From Zhenpiania hominis (GTDB taxonomy: Bacteria > Bacillota > Clostridia > Peptostreptococcales > Anaerovoracaceae), in assembly GCF_014333425.1 (NCBI RefSeq), contig NZ_JACRYT010000002.1:124001-188000 (forward strand): a DNA stretch of 64,000 bases, in the 5' to 3' direction. Position 1 is the first letter of the stretch; every line of letters begins with the position of its first letter. Under the pieces are notes generated by a model. The model worked only from the letters and a program-made list of their open reading frames with translations. It was not told the DNA's origin and searched no databases. Shown one piece after another: positions 52,783 to 61,878 of the stretch. The translations under genes were made by a program, and so were the position numbers.

Positions 52783-54021
52783 TTATTTCCAGTTCACGGA
52801 ATACCAACCGGAAGAGTTCTTACTTCCTCTGTAAATCTTAATGTGATAGGTGCCTTTTGTCCATTTTCCGATGGAAGTCATTTTCACGCCTTTATTCAGA
52901 TAAGAGAAAGAGCCGACAGAACCGATTCTTTTATTTCCGCGATACACAGCAATTTTGATTCTGTTATTTGTCGCACCTTTCACCGTAATCCGAACTTTTT
53001 TCTTCTTCGTCAACCTGAATTTATACCAGTCCGTCCTGTTTTCGCTTGCTACAATTGTACCTTTCTTTGTCCGATTCCTCTTCAGAAGGGTTGCTCTGGT
53101 CTTCTTTTTACCGCTCTTATCGAGCACGGTGCTATTCGTTACCTTCAGTGCGTAAATTCCATCTGAATTATAAGAAGCAGCAACTCTGATATAATAGGTC
53201 TTGCCTTTTTTTACACCAAAAGTAGGATTATATCCCGTGTAAACCGCAGTAGAGATCGCTTTTTTCTTGCTGTTACACAATGTAATCTTATCGTATGCCT
53301 CAGAACCCTGCACTTTCAGATATCCGTTTCTTACCGCTTTAAATTTAAAATGATTTGTCTGGGCATCCTTATAACCTACTGCAATCTGTTTTTTATTGTA
53401 GATGGTTCGATCCGTTCCCCTTACATATCTAGCGACCATATTACCTACTACAGATACCGATTCACCACTGTATGCAGAAGAGTATACTCCAAGATAATAA
53501 TATCCAGCAGCAGGCACCTTAATTGTCCAAGAAGTTGTAGTTCCTTTCGATACACCTAGAGAACCAACTTGGCTGCTCAATTGTGCATCACGATACAGTC
53601 CATAGTTGATATAGTCTGTACTCTGTGATGAATTCGCTACTGACATAATAAAACTTCCTTTCGCAGGTAAATAAATGCGCTGCGCAATTCCCGCTTTACT
53701 ACTGCTGATCATATCCGCATTTGTGTAGCCGAAGGTCACGTCTTTTGTTTTCTCATTTCCAGTTGTCACAGTAGTAAATGATAATGTTCCAACTGCTTTC
53801 GTTTCTGCTGCGCCTTTTACGGTCGCAGCTTTTGCCTGTTTTTCTAGATCCTGGCTGAGATCCGCGCCGCTCGACGCTTCATCTGTCTTCACCGCGGTCG
53901 CTTCAGCCTTCATTTCCCCTGCGCCCGTTTCGCTGCTGTCCGCAAACGCAACGCTCGCTGAAGTGAATACCAGCGTAAGAATCAGCATTGCCGACAGCAA
54001 TTTGCCCATTACTTTTTTCAT
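52783..54021 (-). CDS. Secreted protein with PPC-like beta domains
   Basis: A 412-aa exported protein. Signal peptide MKKVMGKLLSAMLILTLVFT ending SVAFA (about 27), an Ala/Glu/Lys linker, then three beta-sandwich repeats of the pre-peptidase C-terminal type: about 80-200 (with YYYLGVYSS), about 210-300 (with YYIRVAAS) and about 315-412 (DWYKFRL ... YHIKIYRGS). It has no catalytic motif. It is very Lys/Arg-rich, like other exported proteins here. Probably a cell-surface binding protein; function unknown. Confidence 0.75.
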   Translation of the reverse strand: MKKVMGKLLSAMLILTLVFTSASVAFADSSETGAGEMKAEATAVKTDEASSGADLSQDLEKQAKAATVKGAAETKAVGTLSFTTVTTGNEKTKDVTFGYTNADMISSSKAGIAQRIYLPAKGSFIMSVANSSQSTDYINYGLYRDAQLSSQVGSLGVSKGTTTSWTIKVPAAGYYYLGVYSSAYSGESVSVVGNMVARYVRGTDRTIYNKKQIAVGYKDAQTNHFKFKAVRNGYLKVQGSEAYDKITLCNSKKKAISTAVYTGYNPTFGVKKGKTYYIRVAASYNSDGIYALKVTNSTVLDKSGKKKTRATLLKRNRTKKGTIVASENRTDWYKFRLTKKKKVRITVKGATNNRIKIAVYRGNKRIGSVGSFSYLNKGVKMTSIGKWTKGTYHIKIYRGSKNSSGWYSVNWK

Positions 54022-54204
54022 GTTCGTTCTCCTTTAAAACTTTCTTGAAGGTACATAAAATATCTGCCTCCATTATACTAAATAATCATTCAATTATCAC
54101 TAATTTTTCGCAGATTATTCAAAATTTAACACATTTTTTACATTGTAACCTTCGCACCGCAAGGAAATATTTCCCAATCCGCCTCATATTCCCTCTGCGC
54201 ACAA

Positions 54205-54234
54205 AAAAGCGGCATGGTTCTTTCTGCCGCTTTT
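54205..54234 (-). terminator. Terminator of the C_GCAxxG_C_C gene
   Basis: AAAAGCGGCA pairs with TGCCGCTTTT around a 10-base loop, with a TTTTTTG run on the minus strand. Confidence 0.8.
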
Positions 54235-54288
54235 TATATTTTCTAATAGCCCAATTTTTATAGGCGCTGCTTATCTCAAAGCCCTTTC

Positions 54289-54696
54289 CTATTTTTTCAG
54301 AAGAGTGTTCTCAATAATCTCCGCCGCATCTTCAATGCATCCGTCGCAGGTACGCAGCACATTGCCGCCTTTCACGCCTTTCAGCTCCGCGCAGATAATC
54401 GACTTATTTTTGTCCTCAAACTGCCTGGTCATATCTTTCATCATCTTGTAACATTCTTTTTTCGTGGCAGGCTTGTCCAGATTTCCATCGCTCAGCTTCA
54501 TTCCCGTAAGTACCGCCATGGCGCTGACCGCTCCGCAGGTGCCCATAGTTCCCATGCCGAATCCGAAGGCTTCCGACATTTTGAAAGCTTCTTTTTCATC
54601 TACTCCAAACAAATCGCAGTAAGCGCATACAACCGCCTGGGCGCAATTATAACCATGCTTATGATTTTCCAATGCTTTCTTTACTCTTTCTGACAT
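54289..54696 (-). CDS. C_GCAxxG_C_C family Cys-rich protein
   Basis: A 135-aa protein with spaced cysteines: NCAQAVVCAYC near 17-27, GTCGAVSAM near 53, a Cys near 82, and TCDGCIEDAAE near 116-120. These are the motifs that name the family; members are thought to bind metal or heme (split-Soret-like). Cytoplasmic, no signal peptide. It stands alone between two terminators. Confidence 0.9.
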   Translation of the reverse strand: MSERVKKALENHKHGYNCAQAVVCAYCDLFGVDEKEAFKMSEAFGFGMGTMGTCGAVSAMAVLTGMKLSDGNLDKPATKKECYKMMKDMTRQFEDKNKSIICAELKGVKGGNVLRTCDGCIEDAAEIIENTLLKK

Positions 54697-55014
54697 TTAA
54701 GACTTCCTCCTTGTATTCATCACTTCTACCTGTAGTCTATCACAATTTCCATAAAAAAGACAGGCGGATTCCTTCCATCCCACGGCTTGCGCGGAAAAGC
54801 AGCGGCCAGGGACTACAGATAGCCCGCGCTGTCATCTCAGATTGTATCCCGCACCCTTTAAAAGCCTTTTATGGATACAAAACTTTCCCGTTTGCGGGAT
54901 CGGATTCGGGCAAAACCGCGGATTTTATTCTTTTTCCTGAAAGCGCAAGTCTTCAAACCCATAACTTTTGTATCCATTCGGCGGATTTCAGGCACCCAGG
55001 ATACAACGTCCCGC
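54697..55014. other. Intergenic region with two equal TTGTATCC-N23-GGATACAA dyads
   Basis: No gene is seen. TTGTATCC/GGATACAA pairs occur at 54842-54880 and 54968-55006, both with exactly 23 bases between arms; the inner sequences differ. The region is 3-prime of the ABC exporter gene and 5-prime of the Cys-rich gene. Confidence 0.6.
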
Positions 55015-56811
55015 TTACATGCCGATGATCTCCTCATCCGCAGTATAGAGCTGGTACAATCTGCTGTACAATCCTCCTTTTGCCATCAGTTCCTCATGGC
55101 TGCCCTGCTCCTGGATTCCTTCCTCTGTAAGTACCAGAATGGTTTTCGCGTCCCGAATCGTAGTCAGACGATGGGCGATGGTCAGGGTGGTCCTTCCTTT
55201 TGCCAGTTTTTCAAGGGATTCCTGGATAATCCGTTCACTCTCGTTGTCCAGGGCGGAAGTCGCCTCATCCAGGATCAGGATCGGCGGATTTTTCAGGAAT
55301 ACCCTGGCAATGCTGATTCGCTGTTTCTGCCCGCCGGACAGTTTTACGCCCCGCTCTCCTACAAAGGTATCATAGCCATCCGCCAGCTGCGTGATAAACT
55401 CGTGGGCTCCCGCCAGCTTTGCCGCTTCCTGAATTTCTTCCCGAGAAGCTCCCGGCTTCCCGTACTCGATATTATCATAGACGGTTCCGGAAAACAGATA
55501 CACATCCTGCTGCACCATGCCGATCTGGGAGCGAAGAGAATGGGCCGTCACATCCCGGATATCCGTTCCGTCGATCAGAATCCGCCCATCCGTCACGTCA
55601 AAGAAACGCGGAATCAGGTTACACAAAGTCGTTTTCCCGGCTCCCGATGGACCTACCAGCGCTACATTCTCACCGGCCTCGATTTTCAGGTCAATGCTGG
55701 TCAGCACATCCTCATCGCTGTCATTATAGCGGAAGCTGGCGTGATCAAAGATAATCTCGCCTTTGATAGAATCCAATTCTTTGGCGTCCGGCGCGTCCTG
55801 AATCTCCACCTCTTCATCCATCACTTCGATGAACCGTTCAATCCCGGTCATTCCCCTCTGGAACTGCTCGGTAAACTCCACAATGCGGCGGACCGAATTA
55901 AGCAGCATCACTACATACAAAAGATACGCCATCAAATCAGCAGCTGTGATGCTCCCCTCCATCATAAACAGGGAACCGGCAACCACAACCGCGATGTACA
56001 TGATACCGTCAAAGAGCCTGGTTGTACTCTGAAAGCCTGCCATATAGCGGTACATTTCCTTTTTGATATTGAGAAATCCCTGGTTGCCCTCTTCAAATTT
56101 TCGTTCTTCAATCTCCTCGTTGGCAAAGGACTTGACGACGCGCACGCCCAACAGACTGTCCTCCACCTGCGCGTTAATCTCTCCCAGCTGATTCCTGGAC
56201 TTTTTAAAGGCGGTCCGCATCTTTGTATTGAATTTCATGGCAAAGAAAATCATGAAGGGGATAATGGCGAAAATGAGAACCGTCAGCCACACATTCACGG
56301 AGCAGAGAATACAGAAGGACACGACAATTTTCAGAGCCGCGATGAAGTATTCCTCCGGACAGTGGTGCGCGAACTCGGTCACGTCAAACAGATCGCTTGT
56401 AATCCGCGCCATCAGCTGTCCCACCTTTGTATTATTGTAATAGGAATAGGACAGATCCTGCAGGTGCTCGAAGAGGTCCTTGCGCATGTCGGTTTCGATT
56501 TTCGCGCCCATTACATGTCCGATATTGGCCATATAATAATTGGCAATCAGATCGATAACGCGCAATACCAGATAGAGGGCTCCCACCGACAAGATCAGCC
56601 GCACCGTCAACTGGCTGACGTCGGTCGCTGCGATATCCGTAAGATACCGCACGATCATGGGCAGCACCAGATCGCAGATGCTGGTCAGCGCCGCACAGAA
56701 CAGATCCATCGCCAGAATGCCTTTATATTTTTTGAAATACGGAAGAAACCGCTTAATCAAATAAGAGGTCTTCCTGGTGTTAATCGCGTTTTCTTTCATT
56801 TTCCGGATCAC
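55015..56811 (-). CDS. ABC exporter, fused membrane and ATPase domains
   Basis: A 598-aa half-transporter (MsbA/LmrA/MdlB type). Six helices in about 25-320; ATPase with Walker A GPSGAGKTT near 387, signature LSGGQKQR near 489, Walker B PILILDEATSALD near 508, H-loop IAHRL near 543. It would act as a dimer; drug, lipid or peptide are all possible substrates. It overlaps the FAD oxidoreductase stop by 4 bases. Confidence 0.9.
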   Translation of the reverse strand: MIRKMKENAINTRKTSYLIKRFLPYFKKYKGILAMDLFCAALTSICDLVLPMIVRYLTDIAATDVSQLTVRLILSVGALYLVLRVIDLIANYYMANIGHVMGAKIETDMRKDLFEHLQDLSYSYYNNTKVGQLMARITSDLFDVTEFAHHCPEEYFIAALKIVVSFCILCSVNVWLTVLIFAIIPFMIFFAMKFNTKMRTAFKKSRNQLGEINAQVEDSLLGVRVVKSFANEEIEERKFEEGNQGFLNIKKEMYRYMAGFQSTTRLFDGIMYIAVVVAGSLFMMEGSITAADLMAYLLYVVMLLNSVRRIVEFTEQFQRGMTGIERFIEVMDEEVEIQDAPDAKELDSIKGEIIFDHASFRYNDSDEDVLTSIDLKIEAGENVALVGPSGAGKTTLCNLIPRFFDVTDGRILIDGTDIRDVTAHSLRSQIGMVQQDVYLFSGTVYDNIEYGKPGASREEIQEAAKLAGAHEFITQLADGYDTFVGERGVKLSGGQKQRISIARVFLKNPPILILDEATSALDNESERIIQESLEKLAKGRTTLTIAHRLTTIRDAKTILVLTEEGIQEQGSHEELMAKGGLYSRLYQLYTADEEIIGM

Positions 56812-58187
56812 CTGTACTTTTCTGCCAGAATCCTTCCCACATAAACGCCGCTTGCCGAGGCCTGGGACAGAGAGTGGGTCACGCCGGATCCATCTCCCAG
56901 CGCGTACATTCCCTTTACCTTTGTTTCCAGGTTCTTATCCACCTCTACCTTAGAGTTGTAGAACTTTACTTCCACACCATAGAGCAACGTGTCCTCGTTA
57001 GCGGTTCCCGGCGCAATCTTATCCAGAGCGTAAATCATCTCAATAATATTATCCAGCTGCCGCTTTGGAATGACCAGGCTCAAATCGCCGGCCGTCGCCT
57101 GAAGGGTCGGCCTTGTGAAACATTTTTTCATGCGCCGTTCGCTGCTTCGTCGTCCTTTCACCAGATCGCCAAACCGCTGCAGCAGTACGCCGCCGCCCAG
57201 CATATTGGAAAGGCGAGCGATGGATTCCCCATATTCATTGCTGTCTTTAAAGGGCTCTGTAAAAGTATTGGAAACCAGCAGCGCGAAGTTGGTATTTTCC
57301 GTCCGCAGCGCGGGGTCCGCGTAACTATGCCCGTTAACCGTCACAATGCCATTGGTGTTCTCCGCTACTACTTCCCCATAGGGATTCATGCAGAATGTCC
57401 GCACCTGGTCATTGTATTTATCCGTCTTATAGACGATCTTGCTCTCATAGACGTCGTCGGTAATATGCTTAAAAATCTCAGCGGGCAGTTCCACCCGTAC
57501 TCCGATGTCCACGCGGTTTTTTTCCTGTTTGATCCCCATTCTGTCGCAGACGCTGGAAATCCACTTTGATCCGGAACGTCCTGTCGCCAAGACCAGATCC
57601 CGGCAGGAAAAAGCTTCTCCCTTATCCGTCTTCACGAGAAACGTTCCGTCCTGCTCCTGTTCAATTTCCGTAATCGTTGTATAGAACATCGTATCAATCC
57701 TGTCGCTGCAGTAGTCAAAGATTCGACCCAGTATTTTTACATTTCGATCCGTTCCCAGATGGCGCACCTTGGCTTCCAGAAGATGCAGATTGTTTCGCAG
57801 CGCGATCGTCTTTAATTCGGAGCTGGCGGTGGAGTAAAGTTTGGCGTCCGCTCCGCCCATGCCGCAGAGCACCTCATCCACATATTCCATCAGCGCCATG
57901 GCCGCGTCTCTGCCTACATAGTTATGCAGATCCCCTCCGAACTGAGTTGTAATATTGTATTTTCCATCTGAAAGGGTTCCCGCTCCGCCGTATCCGTTCA
58001 TAATATGGCACGGACTGCACTTTACACAGGTCTTCGCGCCCTTCTTAATCGGACACTGGCGCTTTTCCAGAGGCGCGCCTTTATCGATCATCAGAACCTT
58101 TGCCCGGTTCTCCAGTTTTGTCAGCTCATAGGACAAGAACACGCCGCTGGCGCCTGCCCCCACTATGATAATATCATAATGCTTCAT
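56808..58187 (-). CDS. NAD(P)/FAD-dependent oxidoreductase
   Basis: A 459-aa flavoprotein: dinucleotide-binding GAGASGVFL near residue 10, a Cys cluster CPIKKGAKTCVKCSPC (about 45-60), GYGGAGTLSDGKYN, and C-terminal FAD motif YALGDGSGVTHSL. It resembles uncharacterised FAD-dependent dehydrogenases (COG2509 type). The start at 58187 has GGGAGGA upstream; the longer frame has none. It is coupled to the ABC exporter; a functional link is not clear. Confidence 0.85.
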   Translation of the reverse strand: MKHYDIIIVGAGASGVFLSYELTKLENRAKVLMIDKGAPLEKRQCPIKKGAKTCVKCSPCHIMNGYGGAGTLSDGKYNITTQFGGDLHNYVGRDAAMALMEYVDEVLCGMGGADAKLYSTASSELKTIALRNNLHLLEAKVRHLGTDRNVKILGRIFDYCSDRIDTMFYTTITEIEQEQDGTFLVKTDKGEAFSCRDLVLATGRSGSKWISSVCDRMGIKQEKNRVDIGVRVELPAEIFKHITDDVYESKIVYKTDKYNDQVRTFCMNPYGEVVAENTNGIVTVNGHSYADPALRTENTNFALLVSNTFTEPFKDSNEYGESIARLSNMLGGGVLLQRFGDLVKGRRSSERRMKKCFTRPTLQATAGDLSLVIPKRQLDNIIEMIYALDKIAPGTANEDTLLYGVEVKFYNSKVEVDKNLETKVKGMYALGDGSGVTHSLSQASASGVYVGRILAEKYR

Positions 58188-58299
58188 TTCTATCCTCCCA
58201 AACAATCTTCTTTCTATTTCCCAATTCTTATATTTTATGTCCTTTTATTTCGTTTGTAAAGAAATTTTGTATACTATCTTGGGGTCCGCGCAAGAAAAA

Positions 58300-58328
58300 G
58301 ACGCAGCTTTCATACCATGAGCTGCGTC
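58300..58328 (-). terminator. Terminator of the L,D-transpeptidase gene
   Basis: GACGCAGCT pairs with AGCTGCGTC around an 11-base loop; CTTTTTCTTG follows on the minus strand. Confidence 0.85.
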
Positions 58329-58338
58329 CCAAATTGTC

Positions 58339-59619
58339 TTATTTTTTCTTCTTGATGTTCGGATCCGTCGGATCGTAATTCTGTCCGGAAGGAATTTTCT
58401 TTACGCTCGGCTTATCAAAAGGCCCTACGGATTTTCCATCATAAATCACAACTTTCGTGTTCTTATTTCTCGCAATATCATAGATGATCTTCGCGTTGCT
58501 CGTCTGCAGACGGATACATCCGTGGGAAGCCGGTCCTCCCAGGTTATTGTAAGCGGAAGTAACCAGTGTCCGGTTGTTCCTTGTTCTGTAAGTAACCGAA
58601 TGGAACAGATAGCTTCCGGTAATTCTGGAGCAGTACTGGCCGTAAACATATCCGCCCATAGTAGGTCCTCCCAGCAGTCCCCATCTGTAGGTTCGGTCTT
58701 TTGTCAGGTAGTAGGTTCCCTTAACGGTTGGCGTTCCGGCCTTTCCAACGGAACACGCCATCGCTTTTACTGGAATCCATTTCTTTCCATCTTTCGCGTA
58801 AAGGGTCACGCAGTTTCTTTTGCGGTTCACTTTAATCAGCGAAACTTTTTTCTTCCACTTATTTCCGAATTTCGCGATCAGATCCTGGCACAGGCGCCCC
58901 TTCTTATCAAAGTAATATTTATATTTCCCGATGGATTTCCATCCGGTCACAGCCGCGCCGCTCTTAAAATAATACCGCTTTCCGTTAACGCGTTTCCAGC
59001 CTTTTTTCTTATATACCTTCCCTTTTTTGGTAAAGTAATAGATTTTGCCATTGTTCATTTTTCTGACTTTGTTCTTATACCGGGTCTGCTTTACGCCTTT
59101 CGCGTAATAATAGCTTCCGCGGACACCGGAATAACGCTTTCCTGCCTTATAATACTTTTTATTATAAGTACCGGTAAACAGAACTCCCTTTGAATAGCGT
59201 TTTCCTTTATAGGTGCCGGTATAAAGCGAACCGTTTCGGTAATATTTTTTGTTATAAGTACCCGTATAAAGCGCTCCAGCCCCGTCGGAACCAAAGCGAT
59301 ACAGCGTTCCGTTATAAAACGCGCGGATGTTTACTTTCTTTACTCCGGTAGCAGAATCCAAATAGTAGAGAGTTCCGTCAATCGTCTGAAACCCCCTCAG
59401 CAAGGCGCCATCCCGATAATACGTTCCATCTGCCTGCCATCCATCATTTACCTGCTCGGACAAAATCGAAACACTGGTCTGCTCAGACGCCGCGCTTCCC
59501 TTTTCATTGTCGGTCTGCGCATGGACATCCGATCCAGCAAGCACCAGAAAACACAGAGCCAGAAACAGCCCTGCCGCAATAGCTCCCGCAATCCTTTTGC
59601 GGGATTCCGCAATCTGCAT
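58339..59619 (-). CDS. YkuD L,D-transpeptidase with wall-binding repeats
   Basis: A 426-aa secreted enzyme. Signal peptide at about 1-35. Residues about 60-240 are short aromatic repeats of the cell-wall-binding type (GTLYYLDSATG, GKYKYYFDKKG, NGTYNKKYYK-like units). The YkuD domain fills about 255-400 with catalytic ASHGCIRLQ (His and Cys near 370). It makes 3-3 crosslinks or attaches proteins to peptidoglycan. Very basic. Confidence 0.92.
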   Translation of the reverse strand: MQIAESRKRIAGAIAAGLFLALCFLVLAGSDVHAQTDNEKGSAASEQTSVSILSEQVNDGWQADGTYYRDGALLRGFQTIDGTLYYLDSATGVKKVNIRAFYNGTLYRFGSDGAGALYTGTYNKKYYRNGSLYTGTYKGKRYSKGVLFTGTYNKKYYKAGKRYSGVRGSYYYAKGVKQTRYKNKVRKMNNGKIYYFTKKGKVYKKKGWKRVNGKRYYFKSGAAVTGWKSIGKYKYYFDKKGRLCQDLIAKFGNKWKKKVSLIKVNRKRNCVTLYAKDGKKWIPVKAMACSVGKAGTPTVKGTYYLTKDRTYRWGLLGGPTMGGYVYGQYCSRITGSYLFHSVTYRTRNNRTLVTSAYNNLGGPASHGCIRLQTSNAKIIYDIARNKNTKVVIYDGKSVGPFDKPSVKKIPSGQNYDPTDPNIKKKK

Positions 59620-59692
59620 CTTCCATTCTCCTTTTCACACATACAGCTGCCGGCGCGCAAGCCCGGCAATGCCCTTCCGGGAAACATTCCCT

Positions 59693-59953
59693 TTACTCTT
59701 CTTCATCCTCTTCGAGCATGAGCTGGTCAAATACAGCGACCGCTCTTTCAAACTCCGCGTCGTCTTCAATATCGATCAGTTCAAACTCATCCTCGCTGAC
59801 TTCTTTATATCCGTAGATATACACGTCGTCCGAGTCATCCTGAGGGATCAGCGCGATATATTCTTTCCCATCCGCCTCAAAGACGCCCATCATTTCACAT
59901 TCCAGTTCTGTGCCATCATCATATTCCAATGTGATGATATCTGCCTCTGCCAT
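59693..59953 (-). CDS. DUF1292 protein
   Basis: An 86-aa very acidic protein (ADIITLEYDDGTELECEMMG, VYIYGYKEV, ending LEEDEEE), typical of DUF1292/YrzB, small conserved proteins of Bacillota with unknown role. GGAGGAAA upstream. Confidence 0.88.
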   Translation of the reverse strand: MAEADIITLEYDDGTELECEMMGVFEADGKEYIALIPQDDSDDVYIYGYKEVSEDEFELIDIEDDAEFERAVAVFDQLMLEEDEEE

Positions 59954-60019
59954 AGCTTGTTTCCTCCAAAATTCTTAAAATCATTGCTAATATCACTACT
60001 ATACCATTCCGCCGGTATT

Positions 60020-61876
60020 TTAGCAATGAAAATATTCTCTAATTTTTTCTGCCAGTTTTTCCGTAATTCCCTTTACCTCCCGCAGTTCTTCCACGGAAGC
60101 CTGCTTGATCCGTTCGACGCTTCCGAAATGATCCAGCAGCGCGCCGCGTTTGGCTGGTCCGATTCCTTCAATTTCATCCAGCACGGAGGTGAGCATTCGT
60201 TTTCCCCGCAGCCCCCGGTGATAATCAATGGCAAAACGGTGTACTTCCTCCTGAACCGTCCCCATGTACTTGTAAAGCAACGGATGTTCCCGCAGGCGAA
60301 GCTCCCGCATCTGTCCGTTTTCAATATATACCAGCGAACGGGTTCTGTGGTGATCGTCTTTCGCCATACCCGCCACCGCCAGATCCAGATCCATTGCCCG
60401 GATCATCTCAATCGCCGCGTTAACGTGCCCCTTTCCTCCATCCATCAGAATCAGATCCGGAAGCACGGAAAAGCCTTCGTCTCCTTCCAGGGCGCGCCGG
60501 AACCGCCGAAACAGGACTTCCTGCATACAAGCATAGTCATCCTGTCCTTCCACCGTCCGTATTTTAAATCTCCGATAGGATTTTTTGTCCGGCCGCAGTC
60601 CCTCAAAGACGACCATCGCCCCCACCGTGTCTACTCCGTTGGTGTTGGAAATATCGTACGCTTCCACCCGATAGTCCCTGCCGTTGTAGGGCTGGTCCTC
60701 ATAACCCATGTGATTCAGAATGGTATAAATTTCTTTTCCAAGGCTCTGGGCCCGTTCCTTCCGGACTTCCGCCCGCTGATCGATGGTCTTGACCATTTCC
60801 ACCACATCTTTTTTCGCCAGCTCCAGAAGCGCTCTTTTTTCTCCCTTCTTCGGAGCCAGAAGGCGCACCTGGTGTCCCGCCAGCTCCGAAAGATAGGCCT
60901 CCAGAAGTTTTTTTTCCTCCGGCTGTTTTTCCAGCAGAATCTCCTTGGGAAGATGGATGCTCTGGCTGTAATGCTGTTTTAGAAAGGCCGCCACAATCTC
61001 ATCGGAGGTATCTTCCTCCATAGACTGAAGATCGTAGGTCTCTCTCCCGCTGAGTTTTCCGTCCCGCACAAAGAACAGAACGACGTGGCGCTGCTTTGCC
61101 CCGCGGGCTACCAGAATCAGATCCACATCCTTTGTATCCTGCAGCACCACTCGCTGCTTTTCCGAAAGCGCCTTCGCGGCCATAATATAGTCTCTGTATT
61201 CGGCTGCCCGCTCAAAATCCAGATTTTCTGACGCTTTGCGCATCTCCTCTTCCAGGTGTGACAGAATGCCTTTCGTTCTGCCCCGAAGGAACTCCACCGC
61301 GTGATCGATTTTCTCCCGGTATTCCGCAGGCGAAACCGTCCCCTGACAGATGCCGTCGCACTGCTTGATATGATAGTTCAGGCACGGACGGAAACCCTTG
61401 GGAAACACTCTGGCGGAACATTTCTTCAGAGCGTATACCTGGTTCAGCAGATCCACGATCTGATTGACCGCTCCCGCGTCGCTGTACGGGCCGAAATATT
61501 TACTGCCGTCTTTTTTTACCTGCCGGGTTTTCAGAAGCCGCGGATAGGTCTCCTCCATGGTGACTTTGATATAGGGGTAGGTCTTGTCATCCCGGAGCAG
61601 AACATTGTACTTGGGACTGTATTTTTTGATGAGATTGCATTCCAGAATCAGGGCTTCCATTTCGCTGCCCGTCGTAATATATTCAAACTCCTCAATCTGG
61701 GAAACCATGGACCGCACTTTAGGGTCCATATGGCGAGAGGATTGAAAATACTGGCGTACCCGATTTTTCAGAGAAACGGCCTTGCCCACGTAAATTACCT
61801 GCCCCAGTTTATCCTTATGAAGATAAACTCCCGGAGAATCCGGGAGTTTTTTTAGGTTTTCCTGAATGTCAAACAT
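60020..61876 (-). CDS. uvrC: Excinuclease ABC subunit C
   Basis: A 618-aa full-length UvrC. GIY-YIG domain at about 12-95 (GVYLHKDKLGQVIYVGKA), UVR motif near 205-235, RNase H-like C-terminal nuclease (EAYDISNTNG near 390), and tandem HhH at the end (IEGIGPAKRGALLDHFGS). It makes both incisions in nucleotide excision repair with UvrA/UvrB. It starts 2 bases before the carboxypeptidase stop region ends, suggesting one transcript. Confidence 0.97.
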   Translation of the reverse strand: MFDIQENLKKLPDSPGVYLHKDKLGQVIYVGKAVSLKNRVRQYFQSSRHMDPKVRSMVSQIEEFEYITTGSEMEALILECNLIKKYSPKYNVLLRDDKTYPYIKVTMEETYPRLLKTRQVKKDGSKYFGPYSDAGAVNQIVDLLNQVYALKKCSARVFPKGFRPCLNYHIKQCDGICQGTVSPAEYREKIDHAVEFLRGRTKGILSHLEEEMRKASENLDFERAAEYRDYIMAAKALSEKQRVVLQDTKDVDLILVARGAKQRHVVLFFVRDGKLSGRETYDLQSMEEDTSDEIVAAFLKQHYSQSIHLPKEILLEKQPEEKKLLEAYLSELAGHQVRLLAPKKGEKRALLELAKKDVVEMVKTIDQRAEVRKERAQSLGKEIYTILNHMGYEDQPYNGRDYRVEAYDISNTNGVDTVGAMVVFEGLRPDKKSYRRFKIRTVEGQDDYACMQEVLFRRFRRALEGDEGFSVLPDLILMDGGKGHVNAAIEMIRAMDLDLAVAGMAKDDHHRTRSLVYIENGQMRELRLREHPLLYKYMGTVQEEVHRFAIDYHRGLRGKRMLTSVLDEIEGIGPAKRGALLDHFGSVERIKQASVEELREVKGITEKLAEKIREYFHC

Positions 61877-61878
61877 CG

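Noticed and set aside
54871..56844. A 657-aa plus-strand reading frame
   Set aside because: It is antisense to the ABC exporter, whose Walker and signature motifs are all present on the minus strand; the plus frame has no recognisable domain or ribosome site.
59507..60982. A 491-aa plus-strand reading frame
   Set aside because: It is antisense to uvrC and the L,D-transpeptidase/DUF1292 genes, which have clear motifs.
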